Below are positions 42,973 through 45,481 of a DNA stretch of 45,481 nt, piece by piece. The notes under the pieces are model-generated. The model had not been told where the DNA came from, searched no databases, and was given only the letters and a program-made list of their open reading frames with translations. Source of the stretch: Geodermatophilus sabuli (GTDB taxonomy: Bacteria; Actinomycetota; Actinomycetes; Mycobacteriales; Geodermatophilaceae); assembly GCF_010686765.1 (NCBI RefSeq), contig NZ_JAAGWF010000001.1:1-45481 (forward strand). The letters run 5' to 3'. Numbering within the stretch: the stretch's first letter is position 1; every line of letters starts with the position of its first letter. The translations under genes were made by a program, and so were the position numbers.

Positions 42973-43002
42973 TTGACAGTGGCGCGAGACCGGCCGGAGA
43001 CT
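42973..43002 (+). promoter_or_regulatory. candidate promoter of the CoA-transferase operon
   Basis: TTGACA (42973-42978) followed after 18 bases by GAGACT (42997-43002). The -35 is a perfect consensus and the -10 is weak. It would give a leader of about 50 bases, including the ribosome site GAGGAGGA before ATG 43061. Confidence 0.4.
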
Positions 43003-43060
43003 CCGCGCGGCACCTCGGACAGCTGTCCGCGCCGCCGACCACCGAGGAGGACCGCCACCG

Positions 43061-44233
43061 ATGACCGACGGCCCCTCCGGCCCGCTCGCCGGCCTCCTGG
43101 TCGCCGACTTCTCGCGCATCCTGGCCGGTCCCTACGCCACGATGCTGCTGGCCGACCTCGGTGCCGAGGTGGTCAAGGTGGAGGGTCCCCGTGGCGACGA
43201 CACCCGCACCTGGGCACCACCGGTGCGCGAGGGTGTGGCCACGTACTACCTGGGCGTCAACCGCAACAAGCGGTCGGTGGCGCTGGACCTCGGCGACGCC
43301 GGCGACCGCGCCGCCGCCCAGGAGCTGGCCCGCCGCGCCGACGTCCTCGTGGAGAACTTCAAGCCCGGCGGCCTGGCCCGCTTCGGCCTCGACCACGCCA
43401 CCGTGTCGGCGACCAACCCGCGGATCGTCTACGCCTCGATCAGCGGTTTCGGCAGCGGGCCCGGCGGGGCGGCGCTGCCCGGCTACGACCTCATCGTGCA
43501 GGCCATCTCCGGGCTCATGAGCCTCACGGGCGACCCCGGCGGTGAGCCCTACCGCGCCGGTGTCGCCGTCTTCGACGTCATGGCCGGCCTGCACGCCACC
43601 ATCGGCGTGCTGTCGGCGCTGCACGCCCGCCAGGAGACCGGCCGCGGCCAGCACGTCGAGGTGGACCTGCTGTCCTCGGCGCTGTCCGGCCTGGTCAACC
43701 AGTCCAGCGCCTTCGTCGCCGGCGGGGTCGTCCCGTTCCGGATGGGCAACAGCCACCCGAGCCTGTTCCCGTACGAGCCGCTGCCCTGCGCCGACGGGGA
43801 ACTGATCGTGACCGCCGGCAACGACGGCCAGTTCCGCAAGCTCTGCGGGGTGCTCGGCGTCCCGGAGCTGGCCGACGACGAGCGCTTCGCCACCAACGAG
43901 GCGCGCAACGCCCACCGCGACGAGCTCCGCCCCCTGCTGGTCGAGCGGCTCCGCACGCGGGGCAAGCAGGAGTGGTTCCGCGACATCATCGGGGCGGGCG
44001 TGCCCTGCGGTCCGATCAACACCGTCGACCAGGGCGTGGCGTTCGCCGAGGAGGTGGGCCTGGCCCCGGTCGTGACCGCGGGGGAGGGCGCCGCCGCCGT
44101 CCCCTCGATCCGCAACCCCATCCGGTTCTCCGCGAGCGCGGCGAGCTACCGGCTGCCCCCGCCGGCGGTCGACGAGCACGGGGACGAGATCCGCCGCTGG
44201 CTGGCCGCCCCGGCGAGCGAGGAGACCGCGTGA
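43061..44233 (+). CDS. CaiB/BaiF family CoA transferase
   Basis: 390 residues of the class III CoA-transferase fold. The pattern is that of formyl-/succinyl-CoA transferases: RILAGPYATMLLADLGAEVVKVEGPRGDDTRTWAPP, YYLGVNRNKRSVALDL, GYDLIVQAISGLMSLTGDPGGEPYRAGVAVFDVMAGLHATIGVL with the catalytic Asp172 (FDVMAGL), and IGAGVPCGPINTVDQ. It transfers CoA from a donor such as succinyl-CoA to a carboxylic acid. ATG 43061 has GAGGAGGA. Its stop overlaps the start of a citryl-CoA lyase gene (GTGA), which implies that the acid it activates is cleaved next. Confidence 0.93.
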   Translation: MTDGPSGPLAGLLVADFSRILAGPYATMLLADLGAEVVKVEGPRGDDTRTWAPPVREGVATYYLGVNRNKRSVALDLGDAGDRAAAQELARRADVLVENFKPGGLARFGLDHATVSATNPRIVYASISGFGSGPGGAALPGYDLIVQAISGLMSLTGDPGGEPYRAGVAVFDVMAGLHATIGVLSALHARQETGRGQHVEVDLLSSALSGLVNQSSAFVAGGVVPFRMGNSHPSLFPYEPLPCADGELIVTAGNDGQFRKLCGVLGVPELADDERFATNEARNAHRDELRPLLVERLRTRGKQEWFRDIIGAGVPCGPINTVDQGVAFAEEVGLAPVVTAGEGAAAVPSIRNPIRFSASAASYRLPPPAVDEHGDEIRRWLAAPASEETA

Positions 44234-45024
44234 CCGACTTGTCCTTCCCCACCTCCCTCGGCACCTCCACCGCCGAGGAGATCCGCCTGCTCGGTCAGGA
44301 CCTGACCGCCGACCTCATGGGGCAGGTGGGCTTCGGCGAGCTCGCCTTCTGGCTGGTCACCCTGCGCCGGCCCACCCCGTCGGAGACCCGCGTGTTCGAG
44401 GCGTGCCTGGTCGCCCTGGCCGACCACGGGTTCACCCCGACCGCGATCGCCGCCCGGCTGACCTACCTCTCGGCCCCGGACTCCCTGCAGGGCGCGCTGG
44501 CCGCCGGGCTGCTCGGCGGCGGCTCGCGGTTCCTCGGCGTCACCGAGGACTGCGGCGCCTACCTGCACGAGGTCCTCGAGGCAGCCGGCCCCGACCTGCC
44601 CACCGACGACGCCGGCTGGGACGCCCTGGCCCTGCGGGCGGTCACCGACACCCGCGCCGCGCGCCGGTTCGTGCCCGGCCTCGGTCACCCGGTGCACAAG
44701 GAGCGCGACCCCCGGACGCCGGTGCTCGTCGCCATCGCCGAGGAGGAGGGGCTGCGCGGCCCGCACCTGCGGTTGTTCGAGGCGATCGGGCGGGTGCACG
44801 AGCAGGTCCTCGGCCGCCGGCTGCCGCTCAACGGCGCAGGCGTCTGCGGCGCGGCGCTCGCGGACCTGGGCCTGCCGGTGGAGATGCTCCGCGGCTTCGC
44901 GCTCCTCGCCCGGGCCGCCGGCCTGCTCGGCCAGCTCGCCGAGGAGCGTCGCCGGCCGATCGGCATGGACGCCTACCTCGCCGTCGACCGCAACGCGGTC
45001 TACGTCGACCCGAGCGGGGACTGA
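44230..45024 (+). CDS. citryl-CoA lyase (citrate-synthase fold)
   Basis: 264 residues, shorter than citrate synthase (about 370-430) and matching the lyase half of ATP-citrate lyase and stand-alone citryl-CoA lyases. Recognisable segments are DLTADLMGQVGFGELAFWLVTLRRPTPSETRVFEACLVALADHGFTPTAIAARLTYLSAPDSLQGALAAGLLGGGSRFLG and the active-site signature GLGHPVHKERDPRTPVL, followed by GAGVCGAALADLGLP and RPIGMDAYLAVDR near the end. It would cleave a 3-hydroxy-3-carboxyacyl-CoA such as citryl-CoA to acetyl-CoA and a 2-oxoacid. GTG 44230 overlaps the CoA-transferase stop. The actual substrate is unknown. Confidence 0.88.
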   Translation: MTDLSFPTSLGTSTAEEIRLLGQDLTADLMGQVGFGELAFWLVTLRRPTPSETRVFEACLVALADHGFTPTAIAARLTYLSAPDSLQGALAAGLLGGGSRFLGVTEDCGAYLHEVLEAAGPDLPTDDAGWDALALRAVTDTRAARRFVPGLGHPVHKERDPRTPVLVAIAEEEGLRGPHLRLFEAIGRVHEQVLGRRLPLNGAGVCGAALADLGLPVEMLRGFALLARAAGLLGQLAEERRRPIGMDAYLAVDRNAVYVDPSGD

Positions 45025-45029
45025 GCACC

Positions 45030-45481
45030 GTGCACGCCGCCGTCCTGACCGAGCCCGGCAGCCCGCCCGCGCCCGGCCCGCACCCCGACCCGGAGCCCGG
45101 CCCGGGCCGCACCGTCGTCCGGGTGACCGCGGCGCCGGTGGTGCCGCTGGACCTGCTCTGCGCCTCGGGCACCTCCTACTTCGGCCGCCCCGCGGTGCCC
45201 TACGTGCCCGGCGTCCAGGGCGTCGGCGTGGTCGAGTCCTCGGCCACGGTCCCGGTGGGCAGCCGGGTCTTCCTCGCCACCAGTGCCGGGATGGCCCCGG
45301 GTGACGGCAGCCTGGCCGAGCGCTGCGCGGTCCCCGACGCCGACGTCGTCCCGGTGGACGCCGACCTGCCCGACGCCGCGCTGGCGGCGCTGGGGCTGTC
45401 CGGGGTGGCGGCCTGGATGGCGCTCACCTGGCGCGGGCGGCTGCGGGCCGGCGAGCGGGTGCTGGTGCTCGGTGCGGGGGG
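45030..45481 (+). CDS. MDR-superfamily quinone oxidoreductase / alcohol dehydrogenase, N-terminal fragment
   Basis: About 150 codons, running off the right edge. The GroES-like N-terminal domain is present: VVRVTAAPVVPLDLLCASGTSYFGRPAVPYVPGVQGVGVVESSATVPVGSRVFLAT, DGSLAERCAVPDADVVPVDADLPDAALAALGLSGVAAWMALTWRGRLRAGERVLVLGAGG, which ends in the start of the Rossmann nucleotide motif. The catalytic zinc ligand pattern of alcohol dehydrogenases (CGxDxH) is absent, so it is of the zinc-free quinone-oxidoreductase type. GTG 45030 begins 5 bases after the lyase stop. It is probably the third enzyme of the operon. Confidence 0.88.
   Translation, partial: MHAAVLTEPGSPPAPGPHPDPEPGPGRTVVRVTAAPVVPLDLLCASGTSYFGRPAVPYVPGVQGVGVVESSATVPVGSRVFLATSAGMAPGDGSLAERCAVPDADVVPVDADLPDAALAALGLSGVAAWMALTWRGRLRAGERVLVLGAG

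Overview
The window is very GC-rich, gene-dense DNA with many GTG starts and short intergenic gaps. It looks chromosomal and actinobacterial. A DUF222-type (13E12 family) HNH endonuclease gene, a second decayed DUF222 fragment, a DosR/DosS-type pair, GAF-ANTAR and Clp-N regulators and several apparently leaderless genes suggest Geodermatophilaceae (Blastococcus, Geodermatophilus or Modestobacter). The family assignment is inference. I see no tRNA, rRNA, CRISPR array, insertion sequence or phage gene.

Left part (1-13.6 kb): a dormancy/redox-sensing block. A DUF222 gene enters from the left edge. A DosR-like regulator (434-1108, +) converges on a haem-GAF kinase of DosS type (1163-2884, -). Behind dosS on the same strand lie an Rv0080-like PPOX protein, two PAP2-type membrane proteins (one fused to a kinase-like domain and a flippase-like domain), a small PLDc_N membrane protein and an Rv1733c-like protein. 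Then come a tandem-DUF4389 membrane protein, a GAF-ANTAR regulator, a BBE-type FAD oxidoreductase and a SulP transporter. Rv0080, Rv1733c and a SulP gene (Rv1739c) all belong to, or sit beside, the mycobacterial DosR regulon.

Middle (13.8-28.8 kb): pgi, prfC, a small acidic ORF, a frameshifted DUF222 relic, a glycerophosphodiesterase, and a two-gene P450 system (phthalate-dioxygenase-reductase-type reductase plus a CYP199-like P450) behind two inverted repeats. On the minus strand are a Gdx/SugE guanidinium exporter under a guanidine-III riboswitch, a VTT membrane protein and RNase J. Then come an acyl-CoA dehydrogenase, a hemerythrin-domain protein and a large XRE-ATPase-TPR regulator.

Right part (28.9-45.5 kb): acyl-CoA and carboxylic-acid metabolism. 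IcmF (fused isobutyryl-CoA mutase) is followed one base later by a BtuF-like protein without a signal peptide. Next are SRPBCC, MaoC, alpha-methylacyl-CoA racemase, enoyl-CoA hydratase, an MFS exporter, a SnoaL-like protein and an acyl-CoA dehydrogenase. A Clp-N/HTH protein has two identical-arm palindromes covering its own promoter. The window ends with an IclR regulator, an amidohydrolase and, divergently, a tightly packed CoA-transferase / citryl-CoA lyase / MDR-oxidoreductase operon that runs off the right edge and may encode an uncharacterised acid-degradation route.

The observations I would check first are the guanidine-III riboswitch, the twin-palindrome autoregulated Clp-N gene, the CYP199-like/PDR-type pair, the cytosolic BtuF-like protein coupled to IcmF, the PAP2-kinase-flippase fusion, and the amidohydrolase/CoA-transferase/citryl-CoA lyase cluster.
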